This document shows positions 32,818-41,277 of a DNA stretch of 42,940 nucleotides, piece after piece. How positions within the stretch are numbered: the first letter of the stretch is position 1; each line of letters opens with the position of its first letter. Source of the stretch: Oscillospiraceae bacterium (GTDB taxonomy: Bacteria; Bacillota; Clostridia; Oscillospirales; Oscillospiraceae); NCBI GenBank assembly GCA_015068155.1, contig SVLC01000013.1, positions 1 to 42,940 on the forward strand, written 5' to 3'. Both the position numbers and the translations under genes were made by a program. The notes under the pieces were generated by a model. It ran no database searches. It was not told the DNA's origin and saw nothing but the letters and a program-made list of their open reading frames with translations.

Positions 32818-32848
32818 AAAAGTTGCACGTTTGCGTGCAACTTTTTTT
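32818..32848. terminator. Isolated hairpin with T-run before the phage head cassette
   Basis: A perfect 12-bp stem (AAAAGTTGCACG / CGTGCAACTTTT) with a TTTG loop and T-run on the plus strand, but no gene ends here on the plus strand. It isolates the phage cassette from upstream transcription; on the minus strand it could end a transcript from the cassette side. Confidence 0.65.
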
Positions 32849-32881
32849 GTTTTGAGGGGTACGGGTGAAGGGAGGTTTTTC

Positions 32882-33208
32882 ATGGAACGAAAAGAAAACG
32901 CGCGGTCGCTGCGGCAGCGGATCGGCAATGGCAAACTCAGCCGGGCGGATGTGGCCAGACGGTTGGCGGAGCTGGCCTTTGGAAAGGCCAATGACTGTGT
33001 CCGGCTGGCGCTGGAAGAAAAACCGGCGGTGGAAAAGCTGGATCTGAGTCTGCTCAGCGAGATCAAGCGCAACGAAAAGGGGATGGTGGAGATCAAATTG
33101 GCCGACCGGCTGAAGGCGCTGCAGCAGCTGGCGGAGTTGGTGGGAGAAGACGACAACGGCGCAGAGGCGTTTTTACGGTCCCTGGCGTCCGGGGAGGAAT
33201 CGGAATGA
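32882..33208 (+). CDS. Probable phage terminase small subunit
   Basis: 108 aa from ATG 32882, with AAGGGAGG upstream. Highly charged and helical: an N-terminal helical stretch (RSLRQRIGNGKLSRADVARRLAELAFGKAND) and a C-terminal helical part (IKLADRLKALQQLAELVGE) that matches the usual oligomerisation helix pattern of small terminases. The identification rests mainly on position, as the gene overlaps terL by 4 bp. It would recognise packaging sites on phage DNA. Confidence 0.6.
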   Translation: MERKENARSLRQRIGNGKLSRADVARRLAELAFGKANDCVRLALEEKPAVEKLDLSLLSEIKRNEKGMVEIKLADRLKALQQLAELVGEDDNGAEAFLRSLASGEESE

Positions 33209-34452
33209 TGGTATTTTCGGAAAAACAGCGGCTGGCGCTGACCTGGTGGATGCCGGGCAGCCCACATTATCAGAAGGAGGCGATCCTGTGTGACGGGGCG
33301 GTGCGGTCCGGTAAGACCCTGGCTATGGGACTATCCTTCTTTTTGTGGGCCAGCGCCTGCTTTGACGGCCAGCGCTTCGGCATCTGCGGAAAAACCATCG
33401 AATCCTTGCGGCGGAACGTACTTTCTGAGGTGTTACCAAAATTATCGCAGATGGGGGCGGTATGGAAGGAAAAACGCTCGGAAAATTTGCTGATTCTGAA
33501 GCTGATGGGTCACGAAAACCGGTTTTACATTTTCGGCGGCCGGGATGAGGCTTCCCAGGATCTGATCCAGGGCATCACCTTCGCAGGAGCGCTGCTGGAT
33601 GAAGTGGCGCTGATGCCCAGGTCCTTTGTGGAGCAGGCCTGCGCCCGGTGTTCTGTCACGGGCAGCCGGCTGTGGTTCAACTGCAATCCGGCTGGGCCCG
33701 GCCACTGGTTTTACAGGCATTGGATTCTGGAAGCGGAAAAACGCAATTGCCTGCGGCTGCGATTTACCATGGAGGACAACCCCTCGCTGACGGAGCAGAT
33801 CCGAAAGCGGTATGAAAATCTCTTTTCCGGGGTGTTTTACCAGCGATTTGTTCAGGGGCTTTGGGTGCAGGCGGAGGGGCGCGTATATGACTTCTACAGC
33901 CCGGAGATGGCGGTGTTGCCGCCTTCGGGGGAAATGGAGCAATACTATATCTCCTGCGACTATGGCACGGTAAATCCCACATCCATGGGTCTGTGGGGCA
34001 AGCGGGCGGGGGTGTGGTACCGGCTGCGGGAGTTTTATTTCGATTCCCGTCGGGAAAAAAGACAGATGACCGATGAGGAGTACGCGGATGCGCTGGAGAA
34101 GCTGGCGGGGTCACTGTCTATTACGGCGGTGATCGCCGATCCTTCGGCGGCCAGTTTTGCGGAAGTGCTGCGCAGACGGGGACATCGGGTGCAAAAGGCC
34201 CGCAATGATGTGCTGTCCGGTATCCGGCTGACGGCAGACGCACTGAAAAAAGGCCGGGTGGTGATCTGCCGGGGCTGTGAAGATTGTCTGCGGGAGATGG
34301 AACTGTATGTTTGGGAGGAGAAGGGTCACGGTCAGGATCGGGTGCGAAAGGAAAACGACCATGCGATGGATGACATGCGGTATTTTGTCGCTACTGTGCT
34401 GGGCGGCGGGGCGGATGGCTTTGCTGTGTGCAGCGTGGAAAGAAGACGCTAA
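33205..34452 (+). CDS. terL: Phage terminase large subunit (PBSX/Terminase_3-like)
   Basis: 415 aa. DNA-packaging motor. Walker A GAVRSGKT at residues 31-38, Walker B ALLDEVALM around 133-139, a coupling motif region with WFNCNPAGPGHWFY, and the nuclease domain starting YYISCDYGTVNPTSMG with a later metal-binding stretch (VRKENDHAMDDMRYFV). All catalytic elements appear intact. Starts in ATGATG overlapping the small subunit. GC content and codon use match the host, suggesting long residence. Confidence 0.9.
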   Translation: MMVFSEKQRLALTWWMPGSPHYQKEAILCDGAVRSGKTLAMGLSFFLWASACFDGQRFGICGKTIESLRRNVLSEVLPKLSQMGAVWKEKRSENLLILKLMGHENRFYIFGGRDEASQDLIQGITFAGALLDEVALMPRSFVEQACARCSVTGSRLWFNCNPAGPGHWFYRHWILEAEKRNCLRLRFTMEDNPSLTEQIRKRYENLFSGVFYQRFVQGLWVQAEGRVYDFYSPEMAVLPPSGEMEQYYISCDYGTVNPTSMGLWGKRAGVWYRLREFYFDSRREKRQMTDEEYADALEKLAGSLSITAVIADPSAASFAEVLRRRGHRVQKARNDVLSGIRLTADALKKGRVVICRGCEDCLREMELYVWEEKGHGQDRVRKENDHAMDDMRYFVATVLGGGADGFAVCSVERRR

Positions 34453-34552
34453 GAGGGCGTTGCCAAGCCCCTTAAAAGTGGCTTTACCCGATGAAAGGGT
34501 GGTGGCCCCGGATCTTCCAAACAGGATTTGACACGATGAAAGGAGAAAAACA

Positions 34553-35680
34553 TTGAAGAAGAAAAGAAAGGAGCAGGGGCCGGTGGCGGTGTGCCAGCTT
34601 CGCAGCGGACAAAACCATCCCTTTGGCGCGCTGCGGCAGTTTGTACCGCTGGGTACCGGCCAGGAGGAGATCTACCGGCAGCTTCGGGAGGCTATTCCGG
34701 TGCTGGATGCGGCGGTGGGGAAGCTGGTGCGGTTATCCGGCGGCTTCCAGGTGGCATGTAAAAATCCCCGGGCCCAAAAGGAACTGGAGACATTTTTGAA
34801 GTATGTACCCTGCGGCTATGGCCAAACCGGTATTGACAGTTTTTTGAGCTGTTATGTGGATAGCTTACTGACCTACGGCCGGGCAGTGGGGGAAATGGTG
34901 GTCAGCGGCGGCAGAGTCAGAGGCCTTTGTTGGGGAGATGTGACGCTGCTGGATGTTTGCGAAGGGGAAAGTCCTATGGATGTGGTGCTGTGGGGCCCTG
35001 ATGAGCAGGGGGTTCGCCGTCCACTGCCGCTGCAGCATTTGCTGCTGTTTACGGCGCTGAATCCGGAGGCCAAGCATCCCTACGGGGTGAGCCTGTTCCG
35101 TGGGATGCCCTTCCTGGCGGATATTTTGATGCGGATCTACACCGCTGTGGGCAGCAATTGGGATCGGGCCGGTAATGTGCGCTACAGCGTCATCTGCAAA
35201 AACGGCGAGTCCCTGGATCCGGCGGTGGCGGCACAACGGGGCCAACAGATGGCTTCCGAATGGGCCAAGGCCATGGAGGACAGCAAAAACGGAACGGTCC
35301 GGGATTTTGTTGCCATGGGAGATGTGCAGATCAAGGTCATCGGCGGGGAAGCGCCTATCCTGGATTCTCAGATCCCGGTGCGGCAGATGCTGGAGCAACT
35401 GGTGGCCAAAACGGGTCTGCCGCCCTTTTTGCTGGGGTTGAGCTGGAGTACCACGTAACGCATGAGCACCCAGCAGGCGGATATCCTCACCAGTGAGATC
35501 TGGGCGCTGCGACGGACGGTAGAACCGGCGCTGCGGAAGATATGCAGGACATTTTTGGCCTACGAGGGTCTGGATGACCGGGTGGAGATATTGTGGAATG
35601 ACATCAGTCTGCAGGATATTACCCAGGAAGCTCAGGCGGAGCTGTATCGGGCCCAGGCAGAAAAGGCGAGGAAGGAATAA
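34553..35680 (+). pseudogene. Phage portal protein interrupted by one in-frame TAA
   Basis: TTG start at 34553 with AAAGGAG seven bases upstream. The frame reads a portal protein (PVLDAAVGKLVRLSGGFQV, LLLFTALNPEAKHPYGVSLFRG, SNWDRAGNVRYSV, LVAKTGLPPFLLGLSW) up to TAA at 35456-35458. The same frame continues without shift as RMSTQQADILTSEIWALRRTVEPALRKI to 35680. Relatives read STERMSxQQAD here, so a GAA-to-TAA change explains it. An ATG at 35462 could restart the last 72 codons but has no ribosome site. Without read-through, the product lacks its C-terminal helices and is probably non-functional. The first 301 codons alone are otherwise intact. Confidence 0.85.
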
Positions 35681-35700
35681 ACGGAAAATTAGGAGGAAGT

Positions 35701-36597
35701 ATGGAGATCAAAAAAGCAACGGAAGCGGTAAGCAGCGGCGTGGCAACGGCGGCGCAACTGGCGACCATTAACGCCATGGCCAAGGCCAAACTGACGGCGG
35801 AGCAGATCTATGTATTCTCGCTGCGGCTGTGCGACGATCAGGTGGACCGGGATTTTGAACGGTTTGATACACAGGCTTTGCCGGCGCTGGCGCAGATGTT
35901 TGTCGGCAAGACCGGCATTTTGGACCACTGCTGGAGCAGCGAAAACCAGGTGGCCCGGATCTTTCAGACCCAGGTGGTCCGGGAGGAAAATGTCAGCTAT
36001 ATCAAGGCCTGGGCCTATATCCGCCGGGGCAGACACACCGATGAGATCATTGCCGATATCGAGGCGGGGATCAAGAAGGAGGTTAGTGTGGGCTGCGCCA
36101 TGGGCAGAAGCGTGTGCGCGATTTGCGGCAGCGATTATGGCGTCTGCGGTCACCAAAAGGGTGAATATTACGATGGCCAGCTTTGCTGCGCCATTTTGCA
36201 GGAGCCGGTGGATGCCTATGAATTTTCCTTTGTGGCGGTGCCTGCCCAACGGGAAGCCGGCGTGATCAAGGCTGTGGGCCGCCAGGGCCGGACGCTGAAG
36301 GAACTGGCGGAGACATATGGCGCGCAGGCGGAGTATCGGCAGCTCTATCAGCAGGCTTTGTTGGGGCAGCAATTTGAAAAACAACTGCAGGATGAAGTGG
36401 TGCGGCTGTGCTTGAGCCTGGATCTGGGCGCGGAAGAAACGGTACTGCGGGGCATTGTGACAAAAGCCGGCGCGGAGGATCTGCAGAAGCTGAAAGCGGC
36501 GCTGACAGAACGAATGCGGCTGCTGCAGCCTGCGGTGACCCAATTGCCCCGGGTAGGAATGGACAGACAACCCCTGGAAAGCGGGTTTCTGATCTGA
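35701..36597 (+). CDS. Phage prohead protease, possibly with scaffold region
   Basis: 298 aa. The first about 190 residues resemble phage capsid maturation proteases: SLRLCDDQVDRDFERFD, a His in LDHCW, KKEVSVGCAMGRSVC around the candidate Ser, and a Cys-pair stretch CAICGSDYGVCGHQKG. The last 100 residues are helical (QEAGVIKAVGRQGRTLKEL onward) and may serve as scaffold. An AGGAGG site lies 5 bases before the ATG. Between portal and capsid genes, the usual place for a protease. The exact catalytic residues are inferred. Confidence 0.75.
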   Translation: MEIKKATEAVSSGVATAAQLATINAMAKAKLTAEQIYVFSLRLCDDQVDRDFERFDTQALPALAQMFVGKTGILDHCWSSENQVARIFQTQVVREENVSYIKAWAYIRRGRHTDEIIADIEAGIKKEVSVGCAMGRSVCAICGSDYGVCGHQKGEYYDGQLCCAILQEPVDAYEFSFVAVPAQREAGVIKAVGRQGRTLKELAETYGAQAEYRQLYQQALLGQQFEKQLQDEVVRLCLSLDLGAEETVLRGIVTKAGAEDLQKLKAALTERMRLLQPAVTQLPRVGMDRQPLESGFLI

Positions 36598-36664
36598 GAA
36601 AAGGGGTTCATCCGGTGAAGAACCGGTGACCATATATTTTATCAAACAACAAGGAGGACAAAAC

Positions 36665-37003
36665 ATGAAAGTAGCATACGAAGGGATCGGCCATCTGACG
36701 GTGACCTTCCCCAACAACAGCGCCGTGGCAGGCCAGGTGTGCAAGCTCAGCACCCAGGGCAAATGCGAAAAATGCAGCGACGGCGACATCTTTTGCGGTG
36801 TGGTGGAGGAAGTCACCCCAGCGGGCGCTGCAGTGCAGCTGCAGGGCTTTGTGAAGCTGAACTACACCGGCGCCATTCCCTATGCCGGCTACACCAAGCT
36901 CAGCAGCAACGGGGCCGGCGGCGTGAAGACGGATACCAATGGCAGAGAGTACCTGGTGGTCCGCTATGACAGCGCCAAGAAAACTGTGATCATTAAACTG
37001 TAA
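36665..37003 (+). CDS. Probable capsid decoration protein
   Basis: 112 aa from ATG 36665, with AAGGAGG upstream. Beta-rich (HLTVTFPNNSAVAGQVCKL, VQLQGFVKLNYTG, REYLVVRYDSAKKTVIIKL) with no signal peptide. A small beta protein encoded immediately before the major capsid gene is the standard place of decoration proteins, and I assign it by that and its composition. The four Cys around residues 26-45 (KCEKCSDGDIFC) are unusual. Confidence 0.6.
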   Translation: MKVAYEGIGHLTVTFPNNSAVAGQVCKLSTQGKCEKCSDGDIFCGVVEEVTPAGAAVQLQGFVKLNYTGAIPYAGYTKLSSNGAGGVKTDTNGREYLVVRYDSAKKTVIIKL

Positions 37004-37015
37004 GGAGGAAAAAAC

Positions 37016-38041
37016 ATGAGTTTTGACAATCTGAAATTGGAAAAGGGTATGTATCGCCAGGAGGGCATGAACTTTACCCAGGTGCTGGAGTCTTTGGATC
37101 CCAGCGAAAACTATCGCGGCACCGCCCTGGAGGGCACCGATGCCTTCCAGCGGCAGCTCAAGCGCTTCGGCATCCGGGCGAAGGGCGCCGGTTCTTCTCC
37201 TGTTGAGAAGTTCTTCCGCACCACCGATTCCGCGGTGCTGTTCCCCGAGTACATTGCCCGCACCGTGCGACAGGGCATGGAGGAGCATGATATCCTGCCT
37301 GCCATCACGGCTACCACCACGGTTATCGACAGCCTGGACTACCGTTCCGTGTATTCCGAGGCCACCGATGACGATAAGGAACTGAAATATGTGATGGAGG
37401 GCGCCGCCATTCCCGAAACCCAGATCAAGACCAAGAGCAATCTGGTGCGGCTGAATAAGCGGGGCCGTATGCTGGTGGCCAGCTATGAGGCGGTTCGTTT
37501 TCAGAAGCTGGATCTGTTCGGCGTGATGCTGCGGCAGATCGGCGCGCATATTCAGAAGATGCAGCTCAACGATGCCATTGATGTGCTGATCAACGGCGAC
37601 GGCAATGACAATCTTTGTAAGATCTACAGCGTTGGCAGCCAGCCCATCAGCGGCACAGCGGGCACTTTGACCTATGATCAGCTGCTGGAATTCTGGGGTC
37701 AGTTTGATCCTTACACCATGAATACCATGCTCTGCTCCACCGGCACCGTGACCAAATTGCTGAAGCTGCCGGAACTGCAGAATCCTGCTGCCGGTCTGAA
37801 TTTCCAGGGTACCGGCGCTATGGGCACGCCTTTGGGCGCTAAGGTCCATCGGGTGGCCGGCCTGGAGGATAATGTGATCCTGGGCCTGGACAATCGCTAT
37901 GCCCTGGAGCAGATCCGCTGCGGCGATGTGATGGTGGAGTACGACAAGCTGATCGACCGTCAGTTGGAGCGGGCAGCCATTACCTCTATCTGCGGCTATG
38001 GCAAGATCTGCGCCGATGCGTCGGCCATGCTTTACATCTGA
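37016..38041 (+). CDS. Phage major capsid protein, HK97 fold
   Basis: 341 aa. The N-terminal arm (about 1-60) is followed by PVEKFFRTTDSAVLFPEYIARTVRQGMEEHDILPAITATTT, typical of HK97-fold shells entering the E-loop, then LNKRGRMLVASYEAVRF, the GAHIQKMQLNDAIDVLINGDG helix and a C-terminal VMVEYDKLIDRQLERAAITSICGYGKICADA. Length is normal. AAGGAGG site. The product should still be able to form a shell; nothing in the frame is broken. Confidence 0.85.
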   Translation: MSFDNLKLEKGMYRQEGMNFTQVLESLDPSENYRGTALEGTDAFQRQLKRFGIRAKGAGSSPVEKFFRTTDSAVLFPEYIARTVRQGMEEHDILPAITATTTVIDSLDYRSVYSEATDDDKELKYVMEGAAIPETQIKTKSNLVRLNKRGRMLVASYEAVRFQKLDLFGVMLRQIGAHIQKMQLNDAIDVLINGDGNDNLCKIYSVGSQPISGTAGTLTYDQLLEFWGQFDPYTMNTMLCSTGTVTKLLKLPELQNPAAGLNFQGTGAMGTPLGAKVHRVAGLEDNVILGLDNRYALEQIRCGDVMVEYDKLIDRQLERAAITSICGYGKICADASAMLYI

Positions 38042-38043
38042 TC

Positions 38044-38394
38044 ATGACGCAGCAGGTGTATACCCGGGCCAGGGAATTGGCCGATGTGGAAGATGGGAAA
38101 CAGGCGAAATTGCTGCAGATCCTCTGCTGGGCCGCATTGACGGCCCTTTCTTCCCGGCTGCGGCCGGAGGTCACGGCAGAGCAATATGAAACGGCCCTGG
38201 TGGAGGCGGCCAGCCTGTATGCGCTGGCGGCGCTGTGGGAAGTGGATCCGGTAAACAATTGCCAGCAGGTCCGGCTGGGGGATATGACCCTCCGGCCCGA
38301 TGGAAAGGGCATTGCAGCCCAATGTTTGCGGCAGCAGGCGGATAAGCTGATGCGGCCCTACAGCGTTGACGGCTTTACATTCCAGGGGGTGTGA
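38044..38394 (+). CDS. Probable head-tail connector protein
   Basis: 116 aa, starting 2 bp after the capsid stop. All-helical with a short strand (ARELADVEDGKQAKLLQILCWAALTALSSRL), as in gp6/gp15-like connectors that sit below the portal. Assigned by position and fold type; no diagnostic motif. Confidence 0.55.
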   Translation: MTQQVYTRARELADVEDGKQAKLLQILCWAALTALSSRLRPEVTAEQYETALVEAASLYALAALWEVDPVNNCQQVRLGDMTLRPDGKGIAAQCLRQQADKLMRPYSVDGFTFQGV

Positions 38395-38395
38395 T

Positions 38396-38716
38396 ATGGA
38401 TAAATGGATGGGCGCATTGATCAAACGGCTTGGTCAGCCGGCCGTCCTCTACATAAAGGAAGAGGCCAATCCTATATGGGCGGTGCTGCAGAGCGTGCAA
38501 AGCCGAAGTCGGCAAAATATGGAGCGGCTCTATTCTCCCATCGGACAAGTTCCCCAAGGGCAGTATCTTTGTATGCTGCCTGCCGGGACGCCCGGCGGGG
38601 AGGGGGACAGACTTCGCCTGCAGGGAAAATGCTACGAGATCAGCAGGCTGGAGCCAGTGTATTATGGCGAGAAAGTTGCCTATTTATGGGGGCTTTGCGT
38701 GGAGAAGGAGGCATAA
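38396..38716 (+). CDS. Probable head closure (stopper) protein
   Basis: 106 aa from ATG 38396, one base after the previous stop. Beta-rich (AVLYIKEEANPIWAVLQSVQ, GQYLCMLPAGTPG, RLRLQGKCYEISRLEPVYYGEKVAYLWGLC), typical of stopper proteins that close the filled head. The assignment is by order in the cassette. Confidence 0.5.
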   Translation: MDKWMGALIKRLGQPAVLYIKEEANPIWAVLQSVQSRSRQNMERLYSPIGQVPQGQYLCMLPAGTPGGEGDRLRLQGKCYEISRLEPVYYGEKVAYLWGLCVEKEA

Positions 38717-38722
38717 AAAGGA

Positions 38723-39397
38723 ATGTTGGAGGCACTTTATGTACGGATGATGGACGAACTGGAGATGATCGGCATCCAGGCGGGAGAAGGTTATCCCGGC
38801 GGCCGGATGCCGGATATCCGCGAACCTTATGTGGCGCTGTCGCTGAAGGAATACGATGAAAACGGTTTGACGGTGGCGGCGGATGTGTATGTCCCGGTTT
38901 CTCTGGGCGGTACGGCCTGTGAGAAGACCGCGGTGGAGGTGGCGGACGCGATGACCGGCCTGATGGCCCAATGCAGTGTCGGTCAGATCCGCTATGATGC
39001 CCAAACGGGGTTGTTTGCGGTGGGGGTGTTGGTTACCTGGGCGCGGATGACCTTTAGCCTGGTCCGGGTAAATGAGGAACAGGTGGACTATGTAGTGGAT
39101 TTTTCGGCTGTCCGCAAGCAGGTGCGGCTGCCCTATGTAACGGAAGACGGGATGCAGACAGAGGTAACGGTGGGCGGCATCCAGTGGACCGTTACATTGG
39201 TGGATGAATTGCCCCGGGATGAAATGGCGAAAAACGATGTGACCGGTGTGTTTACCCTTACGGTGGAGCGAGAAGGGGGCACCGAAACGTATCCCGACTG
39301 CGTATGGACCCAGGTAACACTGGAGGACCGGAAAAATAGCATACGCCGCACCCGGGTGGCGGAAACAAACCGGGAAAGGATCGTAGAAGCCCAATGA
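38723..39397 (+). CDS. Last gene of the head cassette, tail-completion-like N-terminus
   Basis: 224 aa. Residues 1-125 look like a minor connector or tail-completion protein (VRMMDELEMIGIQAGEGYPGGRMPDIREPYVALSLKEY). Residues about 130-224 add a separate beta domain (VRLPYVTEDGMQTEVTVGGIQWTVTL) with a basic tail. No tail tube, tape measure or baseplate gene follows: the next gene is guaA. So the cassette ends where tail genes would begin. Confidence 0.5.
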   Translation: MLEALYVRMMDELEMIGIQAGEGYPGGRMPDIREPYVALSLKEYDENGLTVAADVYVPVSLGGTACEKTAVEVADAMTGLMAQCSVGQIRYDAQTGLFAVGVLVTWARMTFSLVRVNEEQVDYVVDFSAVRKQVRLPYVTEDGMQTEVTVGGIQWTVTLVDELPRDEMAKNDVTGVFTLTVEREGGTETYPDCVWTQVTLEDRKNSIRRTRVAETNRERIVEAQ

Positions 39398-39444
39398 GGA
39401 TGCTTGCCAAGAGCAATGATCGCTGATGGCTGCATGCAATAACC

Positions 39445-39478
39445 ATACCCTGGAGAAATATCTCCAGGGTATAATTTA
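39445..39478 (+). terminator. Terminator of the phage head cassette
   Basis: A perfect 12-bp stem (ATACCCTGGAGA / TCTCCAGGGTAT) with an AATA loop, followed by AATTTATTT. Confidence 0.75.
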
Positions 39479-39502
39479 TTTGCCGAAAACAGATTTTCGG
39501 GG

Positions 39503-39531
39503 TTGAAGAAAGGGGAAATATCTGTTAAAAT
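39503..39531 (+). promoter_or_regulatory. Promoter of guaA
   Basis: TTGAAG (39503-39508), 17 bp, TAAAAT (39526-39531). No purine riboswitch is visible in the 170 bp before guaA. Confidence 0.65.
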
Positions 39532-39567
39532 GAAAAAAATATTATTTGACAACAGGAGGCAAAAGTC

Positions 39568-41118
39568 ATGTCCCAGAAAATTCTGATTATGGATTTCGGC
39601 GGCCAGTATAATCAGCTGATCGCCCGCCGCGTCCGCGAATGCAATGTCTACTGCGAGATCAAATCCTATCGCATGACCGTCGAGGAGATCAAGGCCTATG
39701 ACCCCATGGGCATTATCTTCACCGGTGGCCCCAATTCGGTGTATCTGGAGACTTCTCCGCATGTGGATCCGGCTGTATTTGAATTGGGAATCCCGATTTT
39801 GGGCATTTGCTATGGATGCCAGTTGATGGCCCACACCCTGGGAGGCCTGGTTACCGAGGCCCAGGAAGATTCTGCCCGGGAATACGGCAAGACCCAGACC
39901 TTCTTTGACACTACCTGCAAGCTGTTTAAGGGTATTCCTGCCGAGGGCATTACCTGGATGAGCCATGGCGATTACATGGCCAAGGTGCCCGAGGGCTTTA
40001 GCCTGGTGGGGCGTACCGATGCCTGCCCCAATGTGGCCATTGCCGACGAAAGCCGGGGCTTCTACGGCGTGCAGTACCATCCCGAGGTCAACCACACCCA
40101 GCATGGCACCGATATGATCCGCAACTTCCTCTACGAAGTCTGCGGCGCCAAGGGCGAATGGACCATGGGCGATTTCTGCGCTAAGGCTGTTGCCAATCTG
40201 AAGGAAACCATCGGCCCCGAGGGCCGGGTGCTGCTGGCGCTGTCCGGCGGTGTAGACTCCTCTGTGCTGGCGGCGCTGCTGGCAGAAGCCGTGGGCAATC
40301 GGCTGACCTGCGTATTTGTGGATCACGGTTGTATGCGTAAAAATGAAGGCGACGAGGTGGAAGCCGCGTTCAGCAAGTGGAATGTGAATTTCGTCCGCGT
40401 CAACGCCGAAGAGCGGTTCCTCAGCAAGCTGAAGGGCGTGGAGGATCCCCAGCGCAAACGCCAGATCATCGGCGCGGAATTTGGCTATGTATTCCTGGAT
40501 GAAGCGGTGAAATTCGGCATCACCAAGTCCGATTTCTTTGCCCAGGGCACCATTTACCCCGATGTTATCGAGTCCGGCGAGGGCGAGGCTGCTGTGATCA
40601 AGAGCCATCACAACAAGCTGCTGCCCAGAGAAGTGATCGAGCAGTTCAAAGCTGTGCTGGAGCCGCTGGATCATCTGTTTAAGGACGAGATCCGTCTGCT
40701 GGGTAAGGAATTGGGATTGCCGGACTATCTGGTGTATCGCCAGCCCTTCCCCGGCCCCGGCCTGGCCATTCGCATTCTGGGTGAAGTTACCAAGGAAAAG
40801 CTGGATACCCTGCGGGAGGCCGATTGGATCTTCCGGGAGGAGATCGGCAAGCATGAATGCCGCAAGGACTGCAGCCAGTATTTCGCCGTACTGACCAACG
40901 CCAAGAGTGTTGGTGTTATGGGCGATGGCAGAACCTATGAAAACACCCTGGTGCTGCGTTCGGTTACCACTTCCGACTTTATGACCGCGGAGTGGACCCG
41001 GATTCCTTATGAGGTGCTGGATCGCGTATCTGTGCGGATCGTCAACGAGGTGCCTCATATCAACCGCATTGCCTACGATATTACTTCCAAACCCCCGGCA
41101 ACGGTGGAGTGGGAATAA
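39568..41118 (+). CDS. guaA: GMP synthase (glutamine-hydrolysing)
   Basis: 516 aa. Converts XMP to GMP with glutamine as nitrogen donor. Amidotransferase domain: Cys81 in GICYGC, His171 and Glu173 in YHPEV. ATP pyrophosphatase domain: SGGVDSS PP-loop near residue 228. C-terminal dimerisation domain ends in KPPATVEWE, the conserved tail. Full length and intact. AGGAGG site. Its 3' end is a known target for integrative elements, and a decayed integrase lies directly downstream. Confidence 0.98.
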   Translation: MSQKILIMDFGGQYNQLIARRVRECNVYCEIKSYRMTVEEIKAYDPMGIIFTGGPNSVYLETSPHVDPAVFELGIPILGICYGCQLMAHTLGGLVTEAQEDSAREYGKTQTFFDTTCKLFKGIPAEGITWMSHGDYMAKVPEGFSLVGRTDACPNVAIADESRGFYGVQYHPEVNHTQHGTDMIRNFLYEVCGAKGEWTMGDFCAKAVANLKETIGPEGRVLLALSGGVDSSVLAALLAEAVGNRLTCVFVDHGCMRKNEGDEVEAAFSKWNVNFVRVNAEERFLSKLKGVEDPQRKRQIIGAEFGYVFLDEAVKFGITKSDFFAQGTIYPDVIESGEGEAAVIKSHHNKLLPREVIEQFKAVLEPLDHLFKDEIRLLGKELGLPDYLVYRQPFPGPGLAIRILGEVTKEKLDTLREADWIFREEIGKHECRKDCSQYFAVLTNAKSVGVMGDGRTYENTLVLRSVTTSDFMTAEWTRIPYEVLDRVSVRIVNEVPHINRIAYDITSKPPATVEWE

Positions 41119-41145
41119 ATCCCGCACCTTTTGACAAGAACAAAG

Positions 41146-41190
41146 ACCCCGAAAACCCTTGTAAATCAAGGCTTTTCGGGGTTTTGCTTT
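41146..41190 (+). terminator. Terminator of guaA, next to a likely integration site
   Basis: ACCCCGAAAA and TTTTCGGGGT pair, with an inner CCTTG/CAAGG stem separated by one C-C mismatch; TTTTGCTTTTTG follows. Confidence 0.8.
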
Positions 41191-41203
41191 TTGCAATTCG
41201 AAA

Positions 41204-41232
41204 TTGACTTTGCGGAACATCTGCGGTACAAT
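41204..41232 (+). promoter_or_regulatory. Promoter of the integrase gene
   Basis: TTGACT (41204-41209), 17 bp, TACAAT (41227-41232), overlapped by the TGCGGAACA repeats. Confidence 0.65.
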
Positions 41233-41253
41233 TGTGGAACAAAGTGCGGAACA
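41211..41253. repeat. Four helically phased 9-bp repeats (TGYGGWACA)
   Basis: TGCGGAACA (41211-41219), TGCGGTACA (41222-41230), TGTGGAACA (41233-41241) and TGCGGAACA (41245-41253) repeat with 11-, 11- and 12-bp spacing, all on one face of the helix and across the integrase promoter. They look like arm-type integrase binding sites that also regulate the promoter. Confidence 0.7.
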
Positions 41254-41277
41254 AAGGTATTGAGAAAGGGGTACTTT

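Noticed and set aside
32882..39397. Stop-codon recoding by the phage
   Set aside because: The cassette genes use TAA and TGA as ordinary stops, and only portal has an in-frame TAA; a point mutation is simpler.
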